Notes: a model not told the origin generated them from the letters alone. 64,000 bases of DNA from Candidatus Aminicenantota bacterium (GCA_020348385.1 CP070750.1:2027886-2091885), one strand, 5' to 3'; positions 9,128 to 18,586 are shown, numbered from the stretch's first letter. A program made the numbers and translations.

Positions 9128-10270
9128 CTATAACTTTGGCAGGATTTCGTGCGTTTTTTTGAGATACAGATCATAATGGGGATTTTTTTCTTTAATTTCA
9201 TTATCAGGCGTAATTCCCTTGAGCCACATCCCCTTTCCATCCCTGAAGTAAAAAATCTGTGATGTCAGGAGCAAAGCGCTTCCATCTTCGAGAGGATAAA
9301 AATCTTGTTTGACTAAAAGACCTGGTGTTTTTAACCCTATAGTCGTTGCTCTTTGAAAATTCATGAGAATGCCTGCCACAGCTTCTGCGGGGCCGATCGT
9401 TGCATTGTTTGTCCATATGATGATAGGCAATCCCTCTAGCTCAGGATTTTTGGGGCAGGTTAGGTATTCTTTTTCTCCATTTTTGTCCTGGAAGTATCCG
9501 ACATTATCCGACCGAAGGAAATGGTTGATAAATTTTAACGACTCTCCGATCTCACCTTCGTGGCAATTTCTTAAATCGATAATCAACGCTTCTTTTTTTG
9601 TTTTCAAGGAAGGAAGAATCGTTTCCTTGAACTGTTCGCTGAAGGGAGGATAAAGGGAATGGATTTTCAAGATGCCGCTGGTGTTTTTTTGTGGGATATA
9701 GGTGAATGGAGAGTCATAGAGGCTCTTCCTTTGAAGCGACATTTCCTCTGAATCATAGGTACGGAGAATCTTGAGGTTTACTGGTTTTTCTTCCGTATCT
9801 TTAAGATAAAGATTGGCCTCCCTCATACTGAGTTCTAGAAGCGGCTGGCCATCCATTTCGCTGAGTGTGTCTCCCACTTTTATTCCGGCATCCTCTGCCG
9901 GTGAGTTTTCTTTAACCCCGATCACAACGGGATAAGTTCCGAATTTTTTATAGACGATGATTCCCGTTTCCTTGAGTTCGGCTGAATTGGAATTTTGGTG
10001 TTTTTTTACGGTTGGCACATCAAGATAGGAAGAGAGTGGATCGAGCGGTCCGATGAGGCCCCTTATTGCCCCTTTCATGGTCTTCAAGGCATTCGGTTCC
10101 TCGACATAGTACTCCTTGATCAGATCGGCGACGCCCTTAAGGAGAACGAGGTCTTTATCAGAAGATGATTTTTGGGAAATGCTGGGTAGGAATTTTTTTG
10201 GAATAAAGAAAAAAAGCATGAGAGCGGTAAGGATTGTCAATAGAAAAACTTTTGTGTTTTTATTAGCCAT
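9128..10270 (-). CDS. S41 (C-terminal processing) peptidase homologue, predicted inactive
   Basis: A 380-residue exported or membrane-anchored protein (hydrophobic segment about 8-24). An S41 N-terminal cap (LIKEYYVEE, LDPLSSYLD) is followed by a PDZ domain at about 100-170 (VKENSPAEDAGIKVGD) and an S41 core at about 195-360. In active CtpA-type enzymes the catalytic Ser sits in a SASE-like block and the Lys follows 25 residues later in a FGKG block. Here the ungapped equivalents are Gly293 (TIGPAEAVAG) and Leu318 (KTPGLLVKQ), so neither catalytic residue is present. Flanking blocks such as RATTIG and LEDGSALLLT are well kept, so this is not random decay. It sits between envC and yibQ and probably acts as a scaffold or binding partner. 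Confidence 0.88.
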   Translation of the reverse strand: MANKNTKVFLLTILTALMLFFFIPKKFLPSISQKSSSDKDLVLLKGVADLIKEYYVEEPNALKTMKGAIRGLIGPLDPLSSYLDVPTVKKHQNSNSAELKETGIIVYKKFGTYPVVIGVKENSPAEDAGIKVGDTLSEMDGQPLLELSMREANLYLKDTEEKPVNLKILRTYDSEEMSLQRKSLYDSPFTYIPQKNTSGILKIHSLYPPFSEQFKETILPSLKTKKEALIIDLRNCHEGEIGESLKFINHFLRSDNVGYFQDKNGEKEYLTCPKNPELEGLPIIIWTNNATIGPAEAVAGILMNFQRATTIGLKTPGLLVKQDFYPLEDGSALLLTSQIFYFRDGKGMWLKGITPDNEIKEKNPHYDLYLKKTHEILPKL

Positions 10271-10297
10271 TTTTTTTAATTTTAAACATAGATTTTA

Positions 10298-11476
10298 TCA
10301 TCTTCTTTTCAGCCATTGCAAGGGATTGACAGGATCGGTTTTATAACGGATTTCGAAGTACAGGGTTTCTTCTTTTAAAGAGCCAAACTCGCCTACTGTG
10401 GCAATCGGTTGTCCATCTTTGACAAAATCGCCCTTTTTTACCAGGAATTCCGAACTGAGGTGGCCATAAAGGGAATAATAAGTCATGCCATGATCGATGA
10501 TGACGAGATACCCATAACCTTCGAAATAATCGGTATATGCAACCCGGCCTGCATGGATAGCTTTGACAACAGTATCCTTTTGGGGAGAGATCTCTATTCC
10601 GTTATTCTGGGTTAGGGTGTTGAACTGACGATGCCGGCTTGGCCCAAAACGAGTGACGATCCTTCCTACGAGAGGCCAGGCGAGGTTTCCTTTTTTCTCA
10701 TAAAGGGGAATGAGCGTGTACGGCAGGGATATTTCTTCCCTTTGGAGTTTTTTGACCAAATTCTGAAGTTGTTCGGCGCGATCTTTGAGTTCTTCCAAAG
10801 TTTTCAGGTGGGTTTCTTTGTTCCTGTCTATCTCTTGAATCAAGGATTGATATTTTTTTTCCTGTCCGGAATAATCCTGTCGCTTTTCCTTAGCCTTCTG
10901 GATCAACTGGGAAATCTCTTGTTTTTTTATTTCCAAACTCTCCCTGGATGCCTGGAGATCGCTCAAAGTTTTCAGGTAATCCGCAATGATCCGGTTCTGG
11001 GATTGTGCCAAAAGCGAAAGGTTCTTGCTTTCGGAGATCAGGTGACTGACATCTTCGACTTGGAACAAAAAGTCCAAATAGGAAAATTTTCCGAACTTGT
11101 ATAGCGTAACCAGTATCTTTTCGATTGATTGTTTTTCTTTTTGGAGTTTTTCCTCGAGCACAGGGATATTTTTCTGGAAAGTTATCAATTCCTTATCGGC
11201 CTTTTGCATCTGGGTGTTGTACAGAGAAATTTCTTTTTTTATCAATGTTTTGTTGAGGCCGATAGTGTTCAGACGGGAAAGGACCGACGTTTTCCGCTTT
11301 TCCTCCTCAGAAATTTTTTTTCGGATACCCGTGATCTGTTCAGTGATGGCGATCAGCCTTTTTTCATATTCGGAAAGGTCCTGTTGAGAGGAAGTCGGTT
11401 GACCGAAACTCGGAAGAAGGAAGGGAATTGATAGGAAGAAGATATAAATAATTTTATGAGCTCGAAAATAACTCAT
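10298..11476 (-). CDS. envC: Murein hydrolase activator EnvC-like (degenerate LytM/M23)
   Basis: A 392-residue protein with a signal peptide (about 1-25), a long coiled coil at about 30-245, rich in Gln/Lys/Glu heptads, and a C-terminal M23/LytM domain (about 265-390). LytM landmarks are WPLVGRIVTRFG, NNGIEI, VVKAIHAGRV, GYGYLVIIDHG, YSLYGHL and LYFEIRY. Active M23 enzymes have H-x-G-x-D and a final L-H-F; here these read NNGIE and LYF, so the zinc site is broken. That is the hallmark of EnvC, which activates amidases rather than cutting peptidoglycan. No good ribosome binding site precedes the ATG; a TAAAAT -10 element lies 9 nt upstream, suggesting a leaderless transcript. It heads the envC, S41, yibQ operon. 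Confidence 0.88.
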   Translation of the reverse strand: MSYFRAHKIIYIFFLSIPFLLPSFGQPTSSQQDLSEYEKRLIAITEQITGIRKKISEEEKRKTSVLSRLNTIGLNKTLIKKEISLYNTQMQKADKELITFQKNIPVLEEKLQKEKQSIEKILVTLYKFGKFSYLDFLFQVEDVSHLISESKNLSLLAQSQNRIIADYLKTLSDLQASRESLEIKKQEISQLIQKAKEKRQDYSGQEKKYQSLIQEIDRNKETHLKTLEELKDRAEQLQNLVKKLQREEISLPYTLIPLYEKKGNLAWPLVGRIVTRFGPSRHRQFNTLTQNNGIEISPQKDTVVKAIHAGRVAYTDYFEGYGYLVIIDHGMTYYSLYGHLSSEFLVKKGDFVKDGQPIATVGEFGSLKEETLYFEIRYKTDPVNPLQWLKRR

Positions 11477-11600
11477 CCTCTAAATATTTTATCTGATTCG
11501 TGATCTTAAATCTACAAAGCCTTCACATGATTGGGTTCACCCGATAATTGTGTTTTTGCCTCCTTGATTTAGTCGAAGTTGATTCGTAGGGGAGAAAATA

Positions 11601-12548
11601 TTACTTCCGGGTGATGAAGATGATGCCGCCGATAATGCCGATAATCAAGGTGAAACTGAAATCGACAATAACGGAAAATGAGAAGGACACATGTTCAGCG
11701 ATGCTGTAGGTTGAAAAAATCTGGATGAATAACATTTCTCTAAGGCCCAGGCCGCTGATCGTCACGGGGATAGTCAGGATGAGAAGGATGATCGGGATGA
11801 ATATGAAATAATCGAGCAAGGGAATTTCTAGATGAAAAGCTTTTCCGGCCAGATAGTAGTGAAGAATGACATTCACCTGCAAAAGAAAAGCCCAAAACAG
11901 CGCTAAGAAAAAAGCCCTTTTTTTATCCTTGTAAACGAGAACGACACGCCGAAATTCCAGGGTTTTAGATTTGAGCTTCAGCCAAATTCCCTTTTCTGGG
12001 ATCTTTTCCAGGAAATAGGTAGCGATCGGAGTGAAAAAGAGGAAAGCTGTCAGCAATCCTACGAGTCCGATGAGAAGAGATATCCATATGATGGGTAAAT
12101 TTTTGGCCATATCGAGGCGCGAGAGGGAGACGACAAAAGCAAAAGTGAGAAGGACGATAACCCCGGTGAAGCGCTCCACGATCACGATAGCCGAAGATTT
12201 GAGAAGGGAGTGGGAATATCGCGATCCATCCCAGATGCGGACAACATCGCCACCGAATCGTGTGGGCAGGAAGAGGTTGAAAAAATTTCCCACAAGGTAT
12301 GATTTTGCCAGAAAACCCAAGGGGACCAAGTCTCCCTGAGCCCGAATCAGGATTTGCCACCTGTAAGCGCTTATGAGAAGCCCTAACGAATGAAGAGAGA
12401 AGGACAGCACCAGCCAAAAGATGTCGATTTCTTTGAGGGCTTGGGGAATATCTTGTATGCGGACTTCTCTGATGAGGAGGAAAGCGAGGATAGAAAAACT
12501 GAAGATGAGCTTAAGAGCCAAGATCCGGAGATCTTTTCTTTTTGGCAT
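11601..12548 (-). CDS. Flippase-like membrane protein (LPG synthase TM / YbhN family)
   Basis: A 315-residue polytopic membrane protein with about eight hydrophobic segments and no soluble domain. Motifs typical of the lysylphosphatidylglycerol synthase TM-domain family (UPF0104/YbhN) are seen: SAYRWQILIR near 65, NLFLPTRFGGDVVR near 93, and IPVTISGLGLREML near the C-terminus. The family includes lipid-handling proteins often called flippases; the substrate here is unknown. The gene follows the alanine symporter gene by 16 bp on the same strand and has no strong ribosome binding site of its own. It is probably in the same transcript as the upstream transporter. Confidence 0.85.
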   Translation of the reverse strand: MPKRKDLRILALKLIFSFSILAFLLIREVRIQDIPQALKEIDIFWLVLSFSLHSLGLLISAYRWQILIRAQGDLVPLGFLAKSYLVGNFFNLFLPTRFGGDVVRIWDGSRYSHSLLKSSAIVIVERFTGVIVLLTFAFVVSLSRLDMAKNLPIIWISLLIGLVGLLTAFLFFTPIATYFLEKIPEKGIWLKLKSKTLEFRRVVLVYKDKKRAFFLALFWAFLLQVNVILHYYLAGKAFHLEIPLLDYFIFIPIILLILTIPVTISGLGLREMLFIQIFSTYSIAEHVSFSFSVIVDFSFTLIIGIIGGIIFITRK

Positions 12549-12564
12549 CGAAAATGCCGTCTCT

Positions 12565-14289
12565 TTAATCCTTTTTATAAAAATAGTTGGTCGTTACTCT
12601 GCCCACCAATCCAGAAAGTATGACTAGAGAAACCAGATTGGGGAAAGCCATGAAGGCGTTAGCCATATCTCCTATATACCAGACAATATTCAGATGGACT
12701 CCCTGGATGATCGAACCGATAAAAAGAAGGGAGATGAATGCGATTCGGAAAGGAAAGACGATTTTTACCCCGAATATATACTCTAGGCATTTCTCCCCGT
12801 AGTAACACCAGCCGAGCAACGTGGAATAGCCAAAAAGAAATGAACTTACGGCGATGATGTACCCCCCGAATGGTATGACAGAATCAAAGGCCGCCGCTGT
12901 CAGCTCGGTCGAGGTCAAGTTTTCCGGTGATCCAAAAGCCGCTGTTTTGATGTACATTCCCGTGATAACGATGGTCAAGGTTGTCAGCGTGTTGACAACG
13001 AGGGTATCGATGAAGGTCCCCGTCATGGCGATCAATCCGTTTTTGGAGGGGTCGGATGATTTCGAGGCCGACTGGGCGATGGCTGCCGATCCGAGGCCGG
13101 ATTCATTGGATAGAAGTCCCCGCCGCACGCCGATGCTGATGGCCAACCTCACCGAGGTTCCGACCATAGCCCCTCCTACTGCTTTGACTGAAAAGGCGGA
13201 CTTGAAAATGATCGAAAAAGCCTGAGGCAGGTTGGTTATGTTAGCCAAGATGATCACGATGGCCCCGCAGAAGTATAGGATGATCATGGTTGGGACAAGG
13301 CGCTCGGAGACACTGCCGATTCTCTTGATTCCTCCGAGGATGACGGCTCCTACCATGGTCGTGATCACCAGTCCTGTCAGCCAGAAGGGGACGCTGAACT
13401 GATCGTTGAAAGCCAGGGCCATGGAATTGGATTGAGCCATGTTTCCTGTGCCGAAAAGGCATGTGAAGGCCCCGCAGATAGCAAAAAACATCCCCATAAA
13501 TTTGGCGAGTTTTTCGTTTTTAATCCCGTGGCGGGCATAGTACATCGGACCGCCAGACATTTCTCCGCGCTCGTTTTTTATCCGAAACTTGACACCGAGA
13601 AAACCTTCCGCGTACTTGGTGGCCATCCCGAAGAATCCAGCAATCCACATCCAGACAGGAGCTCCGGGACCTCCGGTGGCGATGGCCGTGGCCACGCCTG
13701 CCAGGTTTCCGTTACCGACAGTGGCCGCAAGGGCGGTCATCAAGGCAGCATAGGGGGTGATATCTCCCTCTTCCTTTTCTGCTTTGTCCTTGTGCAGAGC
13801 CCCTCTCAAGACCATCTTCAGCGAAAGCAAAAGCCGTCTCACCTGAATCAGTCGGGTGAAAATCGTCAGAACCACACCTATGGTTAAAAGAAACGCCACC
13901 ATCAGAGGGAACCAGATAAAATCGCTGGCTTCTTTTGTGAAAACAAGGGCTTTATCTATCAGGGTAAGGGTGAGATCGACATCGACCACCTGTATTTCGG
14001 TCTCTTCACTGATGGTGATTTCTTCTTCAAACGGCGTTAGGCTGTACAGGTCCATTTTCAAGATATATCTTCCCGGCGTTAAGTCTGTGTATCGGTAGTT
14101 CCCTTCCGCGTCGATCTCCGCCTTGGTGTATACTTCTTCTCCCAGAGGCATCAGGAGCATATTCCCATGCACGTATGGCTCTCCCTTAGGGGAGAGCGTA
14201 ACCTTTCCCTTGATATCAGCAGCGTTTAACGAAAAATATCCCGATAATAAGATTGTCAGGGAAAGGAGAATGAATAATCTTTTCTTCAT
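12565..14289 (-). CDS. Sodium:alanine symporter (AGCS) with N-terminal secreted beta domain
   Basis: A 574-residue protein. Residues 1-24 are a signal peptide. Residues about 25-112 resemble a carboxypeptidase-regulatory-like beta domain (IKGKVTLSPKGEPYVHG, GNYRYTDLTPGRYIL). From about 120 to the end it is a full AGCS transporter with about eleven membrane segments: TVGNGNLAGVATA, GGPGAPVWMWIAGFFGMATKYAEG, GGPMYY, GSGLGSAAIAQ-like (SGLGSAAIAQ), and TFIDTLVVNT. It is expected to import alanine or glycine with sodium. The usual length is about 450-480; the extra mass is the N-terminal domain, which would face the periplasm. AGAGGA lies 4 bp before the ATG. A spurious fusion is unlikely because the frame is continuous. 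Confidence 0.93.
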   Translation of the reverse strand: MKKRLFILLSLTILLSGYFSLNAADIKGKVTLSPKGEPYVHGNMLLMPLGEEVYTKAEIDAEGNYRYTDLTPGRYILKMDLYSLTPFEEEITISEETEIQVVDVDLTLTLIDKALVFTKEASDFIWFPLMVAFLLTIGVVLTIFTRLIQVRRLLLSLKMVLRGALHKDKAEKEEGDITPYAALMTALAATVGNGNLAGVATAIATGGPGAPVWMWIAGFFGMATKYAEGFLGVKFRIKNERGEMSGGPMYYARHGIKNEKLAKFMGMFFAICGAFTCLFGTGNMAQSNSMALAFNDQFSVPFWLTGLVITTMVGAVILGGIKRIGSVSERLVPTMIILYFCGAIVIILANITNLPQAFSIIFKSAFSVKAVGGAMVGTSVRLAISIGVRRGLLSNESGLGSAAIAQSASKSSDPSKNGLIAMTGTFIDTLVVNTLTTLTIVITGMYIKTAAFGSPENLTSTELTAAAFDSVIPFGGYIIAVSSFLFGYSTLLGWCYYGEKCLEYIFGVKIVFPFRIAFISLLFIGSIIQGVHLNIVWYIGDMANAFMAFPNLVSLVILSGLVGRVTTNYFYKKD

Positions 14290-14297
14290 GGCGTCCT

Positions 14298-15656
14298 CTA
14301 TTCAGCGATGGTTTTGATGAAATAAAGAATGATGAGTATCGCAATCGGTGATAGAAATTTTACGGAAAAGGACCAAAGGGGTCCCAACTTGAACCGAGGA
14401 TTGCCGGAGAGGATTTCCTGTGCTGCGTTTTTAACTCCCCAGACGTATCCCAAGAATACACAGATCAAAAGGGCTCCGATCGGAAGAAACAGAGAAAGGA
14501 AAATAAAGTCCATTTTGCCCATGAAATCGATTTTTGTAAAAAAGGCCATGCCTCCCGATGAAAGAGCTGATGGAATCCCCAAGCAAAAGATGAACAGTCC
14601 AACCAGAATCGCCGCTTTTTTCCGCGACCAACTCCGTTCATCCACAAAATAAGCCACCGGAACTTCCAGGAGAGAAATGGTCGACGTAAGAGCGGCTATC
14701 GAAAAAAGGCTGAAAAACAGGGTTCCAAACAAGATTCCGCCTGGAATCTTGGAAAAAATAAGGGGAAGGACTTTGAAAACAAGCCCAGGACCAGCAGCGG
14801 GAGCGATTCCCGGAATGGCAAAGAGTGTGGGAAAGATGATGATGCCGGCAAAAAATGCGATCAGCGAGTCGAAAAAACACACCCAGCCAGCTGATGTGAC
14901 AAGATTGTCGGATTTTGAAATATAACTGCCGTAGGTCACCATGATTCCCATACCCAAGCTCAAAGAAAAAAATGCTTGTCCCAAAGCAAACAGGATGAGT
15001 TTACCACTCAACTGGGAAAAGTCCGGCTTGAGATAAAACGAGATCCCTTCCTTGGCTCCTGGCAGCATCAGAGCTCTTACTGCCAGATAGATAATCAGAA
15101 TAAACAGAATGGGCATCAGGATTTTTGTCCACCTTTCGATGCCGCCTTTGATTCCCTTGGAGACGATAAGAGTCGTGATCCCTATCATCACAAGAAAAAA
15201 TAGGATTGCTTGTAGGGGATCTGCGCTGAATTCCGTGAATATTTTATCCGATAGCTCGCTCGTTAGGCTGGTTTTGAATGACCCGCTGGCGGTTTTCATC
15301 AGATAGCCAGCTGACCAGCCGGCAATCACCGCATAGTAGGAAAGGATACAAACGGCCGTCAAGATCCCGAAATAGCCGATGAGTTTCCACAGGCTGCCCG
15401 GCTTGATGAATTCGAAAGCACCGGCTGGATTCCTTTGGGAATACCGGCCGATGACCAGTTCGGCCAGCATCACGGAAAATCCGATAAGAGCAACGGCTAA
15501 AATGTAGACCAAAACGAAAAGCGCCCCTCCGTTCTGGCCGACGACCATAGGGAAACGCCAGATGTTACCCAATCCGATAGCAGAGCCGGCAGCCGCAAAC
15601 ACAAAGGCGACCTTTGAGCCCCAAGCTCCTCGTTTGCTCAAATCGTTATTTTCCAT
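14298..15656 (-). CDS. Sodium-dependent neurotransmitter:sodium symporter family transporter 1
   Basis: A 452-residue transporter with about eleven membrane segments. The sodium/substrate site in the first segment, GSAIGLGNIWRFP, is at residues 24-36, as in LeuT-family proteins. Other landmarks are AGWSAGYL, GQAFFSLSLGMGIMVTYGSYI and SLLEVPVAYFVDE. It is expected to take up an amino acid or related amine with sodium. AGGA lies about 8 bp before the ATG. It is closely related to the next gene upstream (15740-17107), so the two are likely a tandem duplication. It lies 8 bp before the AGCS symporter gene on the same strand. Confidence 0.94.
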   Translation of the reverse strand: MENNDLSKRGAWGSKVAFVFAAAGSAIGLGNIWRFPMVVGQNGGALFVLVYILAVALIGFSVMLAELVIGRYSQRNPAGAFEFIKPGSLWKLIGYFGILTAVCILSYYAVIAGWSAGYLMKTASGSFKTSLTSELSDKIFTEFSADPLQAILFFLVMIGITTLIVSKGIKGGIERWTKILMPILFILIIYLAVRALMLPGAKEGISFYLKPDFSQLSGKLILFALGQAFFSLSLGMGIMVTYGSYISKSDNLVTSAGWVCFFDSLIAFFAGIIIFPTLFAIPGIAPAAGPGLVFKVLPLIFSKIPGGILFGTLFFSLFSIAALTSTISLLEVPVAYFVDERSWSRKKAAILVGLFIFCLGIPSALSSGGMAFFTKIDFMGKMDFIFLSLFLPIGALLICVFLGYVWGVKNAAQEILSGNPRFKLGPLWSFSVKFLSPIAILIILYFIKTIAE

Positions 15657-15739
15657 TTTTATCCTGTATTAATTACCACAATAATCTGCGATTGTAAAAG
15701 AAATACTTGATGGGAGTCAACTGTGTATATTTTTGATGA

Positions 15740-17107
15740 TTATCCTGCAAAAGTTCGGATAAAGATAAGAATGATGATGATGACAACTGGTGCCAGAAAT
15801 TTGATGTTGAAGACCCAAAGAGGCTTGAGCTTGAATCGCGGATTTCCGAAGGAAATTTCCTTCAGGGCGTTTTTGACTCGCCAGACGTAGCCAACAAAAA
15901 TGGCGATGATCAGCGCACCCAAGGCCAAAACAATGTTGCTGAAAAGAAGATCCATGTTTTTCATGAAATTCCACTTCGTGAAGATGTCCACCCCGCCGTG
16001 AGACAGTCCGGAGGGGAGGCCGAGGAAAAAGCAGAACAGACCTACCAACAGAGCCGCCTTTTTTCGTGACCAGTTTCGTTCATCCACGAAATAGGCCACC
16101 GGCACTTCCAGCATGGAAATGGTTGAGGTCAGAGCTGCCACGAGGATCAGGAAGAAGAAGAGGATACCAAAGAAATAACCGCCAGGAATTTTGGAGATAA
16201 TGATCGGGAAGACTTGGAACATCAATCCGCCGCTGGCTTCGAATTTATCCGGAGTAATTCCCGGTGTAGCGAAAAGAGTGGGAAAGATGATGATCCCGGC
16301 TAAGATGGCGATAAGGGAATCGAAAAAACAGACCCAGCCAGCCGAAGACACGAGATTGTCGCTTTTGGGCAGGTAGCTGGCATAGGTTATCATGGTTCCA
16401 AGCCCTAGGCTCAGCGAAAAAAAGGCTTGTCCCACAGCGAAAAAAAGAACTGTCATGTTGAACTTGGAAAAATCAGGTTTGAGATAATAAGACAATCCTG
16501 TTGCTGCCCCTGGAAGAGTCACGGCTCTTATGGCTAGCAGGATGATCAGGCCAAAAAGCACGGGCATCAGAATTTTGGACCATCTCTCGATTCCGGCTCT
16601 CACTCCCTTGGAGATAACAAAAGTGGTCAATCCTATGATCACAAACAGACAGAAGATGATCTCGAGCGGCCGTCCGGCAAAACTGCTGAATATCGCATCG
16701 GAGGACTGCCAAGTGATATCTCCTTTGAAAACTCCTCCGATTGTCTTATAAAAATAACCGAGGGCCCACCCGGCCACGACCCCATAAAAAGACAAAATGC
16801 AGGCACTCCCGAAAACTCCCATGTAGCCAGCCAATTTCCAGGGAGAACGGGGTTTGATAGCATTGTAAGCGCCGACGGGATTTTTTTTTGTGTGGCGTCC
16901 CATCGCAAACGCGGCCAACATGACCGTGAACCCGATCAAAATAATTGCCAGAATGTTGACTAAAACGAAAATCGCGCCGCCATTGAGCCCGACCATCATG
17001 GGGAAGCGCCAAATGTTTCCCAATCCGATCGCGGATCCCGCCGCTGCAAAAATAAAAACAACTTTGGATCCCCAACGACCTCTTTTGTCCAGTTCTTGAC
17101 TTTCCAT
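15740..17107 (-). CDS. Sodium-dependent neurotransmitter:sodium symporter family transporter 2
   Basis: A 455-residue paralogue of the preceding transporter. The first-segment motif GSAIGLGNIWRFP is again at 24-36, and GLGTMITYASYL and SMLEVPVAYFVDE are conserved. The start is set at 17107 because GGGAG lies 8 bp upstream; a longer in-frame ATG at 17149 would add 14 residues that do not belong to the family. An amino-acid substrate is expected but not determined. It is transcribed away from the FprA gene, with a compact shared intergenic region (17108-17240). Confidence 0.94.
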   Translation of the reverse strand: MESQELDKRGRWGSKVVFIFAAAGSAIGLGNIWRFPMMVGLNGGAIFVLVNILAIILIGFTVMLAAFAMGRHTKKNPVGAYNAIKPRSPWKLAGYMGVFGSACILSFYGVVAGWALGYFYKTIGGVFKGDITWQSSDAIFSSFAGRPLEIIFCLFVIIGLTTFVISKGVRAGIERWSKILMPVLFGLIILLAIRAVTLPGAATGLSYYLKPDFSKFNMTVLFFAVGQAFFSLSLGLGTMITYASYLPKSDNLVSSAGWVCFFDSLIAILAGIIIFPTLFATPGITPDKFEASGGLMFQVFPIIISKIPGGYFFGILFFFLILVAALTSTISMLEVPVAYFVDERNWSRKKAALLVGLFCFFLGLPSGLSHGGVDIFTKWNFMKNMDLLFSNIVLALGALIIAIFVGYVWRVKNALKEISFGNPRFKLKPLWVFNIKFLAPVVIIIILIFIRTFAG

Positions 17108-17200
17108 TTTTATCTCCCTGGAAGTTTGGCTCGGCGTTATATTTTCCATACTTTTAGCACAAAAATCCTAAGGATAAAAGGGGACGATTCAATTTTTTTT

Positions 17201-17209
17201 TGCTAGAAT
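17201..17209 (+). promoter_or_regulatory. Extended -10 promoter element for FprA gene
   Basis: TGCTAGAAT is an extended -10 (TGn followed by TAGAAT). The expected transcript start is near 17216, which leaves the ATG at 17208 outside the transcript and supports the start at 17241. No clear -35 is needed for this promoter type. The same TGCTAGAAT element appears before the gene at 41495. Confidence 0.45.
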
Positions 17210-17240
17210 GGAAGACCAATACGATCAAGGAGGTTCAAAG

Positions 17241-18443
17241 ATGCCAGCTGTTTCGATAAAACCTGATATCTACTGGATTGGCGTCAACGACAGGATCACG
17301 GATCTTTTTGAAGGAATCTGGCCTATCTCGAGAGAAGGGGTTTCCTACAATTCCTACCTAATAAACGATGATAAGAAGGCCATCATCGATCTGATGAAAT
17401 CATTCAAGGGAGACGAGTATTTTGCCCAGATCGATGAGATCACGGATGTATCCAAGATAGACTACATCATCATAAATCACATGGAGCCCGACCACTCAGG
17501 GTTGCTGCGGACATTACGAAGAATTTCTCCAGATGTTACTCTGATCGGTTCGGCCAAAACAAAAAAATTGCTCGAAGACTTTTTTTCAATCCGAGACAAT
17601 ATCGAGGTTGTAGAAGATGGAGACACGCTTTCTTTAGGAAAGCGGACCCTCCGATTTCTTATGACTCCTTTTTTACACTGGCCCGAGACCATGATGACCC
17701 TTGAGATCTCCGATCGCATCCTTTTTTCCTGCGATGCCTTCGGTGGCTATGGAGCGATCCAAGGATCCATTTTTGATGATGATTGTGAAAATATTGATTT
17801 TTATCAAAAAGAAGCTCTCCGCTATTATGTCAATATCCTAGCCAACTACAGCCCGAGAGTTTTGTCCGCCATAGCGAAGTTGGATGGGACGCTGGTAGAC
17901 GTGATTGCTCCATCCCATGGTCTGATCTGGAGAGAGGAGACTTCCCATATCGTCGACCTTTACAAGAAATGGGCCGAATGTGCGACCGAGCAGACCGATC
18001 CTGGTGTTACCCTAGTCTATGGCTCGATGTATGGGAATACAGATGTGGTTATGAACGCCGTGGCGCAGGGAATATCCAAGGCTGGTGTTCCCGTTGAGAT
18101 TTTTGATGCAGCCCGCACGCATGTGAGTTACATCCTGTCCTCTCTTTGGACCAAACGAGGGATCATGATCGGTGCCCCCACCTATGAAGTTTCTCTTTTT
18201 CCTCCCATGGCGGATGTGCTAAACATGGCTGTCAGAAAACGGATCAAGAATAAAAAAGCCGCCTATTTCGGGAGTTATGGCTGGAGTGGAGGGGCCTTGA
18301 GAGAGATGCAGAAAATCATAGAACCTTTGAAATGGGATCTTTTAGATACCTTTGAATTCCTCGGGGCTCCATCTGAAAAGGATATCAAAAAGGCAGAAGA
18401 ATTCGGGACACTCTTCGCTCATGCGGTGAAAAAAGGGGATTGA
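17241..18443 (+). CDS. FprA-type A-type flavoprotein (diiron oxygen/NO reductase)
   Basis: A 400-residue soluble protein. An N-terminal metallo-beta-lactamase fold with diiron site (HMEPDHSG, ligand set H80, E82, D84, H85) is followed by a flavodoxin domain from about 250 (VTLVYGSMYGNTD, then IMIGAPTYE). The family reduces O2 to water or NO to N2O in anaerobes. The start is chosen at 17241 because AAGGAGG lies 7 bp upstream and the -10 element overlaps the earlier ATG at 17208. No rubredoxin domain is fused, so an external electron donor is required. It suggests an anaerobic or microaerobic lifestyle. It is divergent from the sodium transporter genes. Confidence 0.93.
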   Translation: MPAVSIKPDIYWIGVNDRITDLFEGIWPISREGVSYNSYLINDDKKAIIDLMKSFKGDEYFAQIDEITDVSKIDYIIINHMEPDHSGLLRTLRRISPDVTLIGSAKTKKLLEDFFSIRDNIEVVEDGDTLSLGKRTLRFLMTPFLHWPETMMTLEISDRILFSCDAFGGYGAIQGSIFDDDCENIDFYQKEALRYYVNILANYSPRVLSAIAKLDGTLVDVIAPSHGLIWREETSHIVDLYKKWAECATEQTDPGVTLVYGSMYGNTDVVMNAVAQGISKAGVPVEIFDAARTHVSYILSSLWTKRGIMIGAPTYEVSLFPPMADVLNMAVRKRIKNKKAAYFGSYGWSGGALREMQKIIEPLKWDLLDTFEFLGAPSEKDIKKAEEFGTLFAHAVKKGD

Positions 18444-18586
18444 CAGTTACTCATCCTTAAAAGCGACTAAAAAAGTGGACTTGCCTGTTCCGCTATTCCT
18501 TGGGTTCTTGCGTTAAGTTTAGAATTATGATATGTTTTATAGGATAAATAGACGTGGACATTTCGAGTGAATGGGGAGCGATAAGA

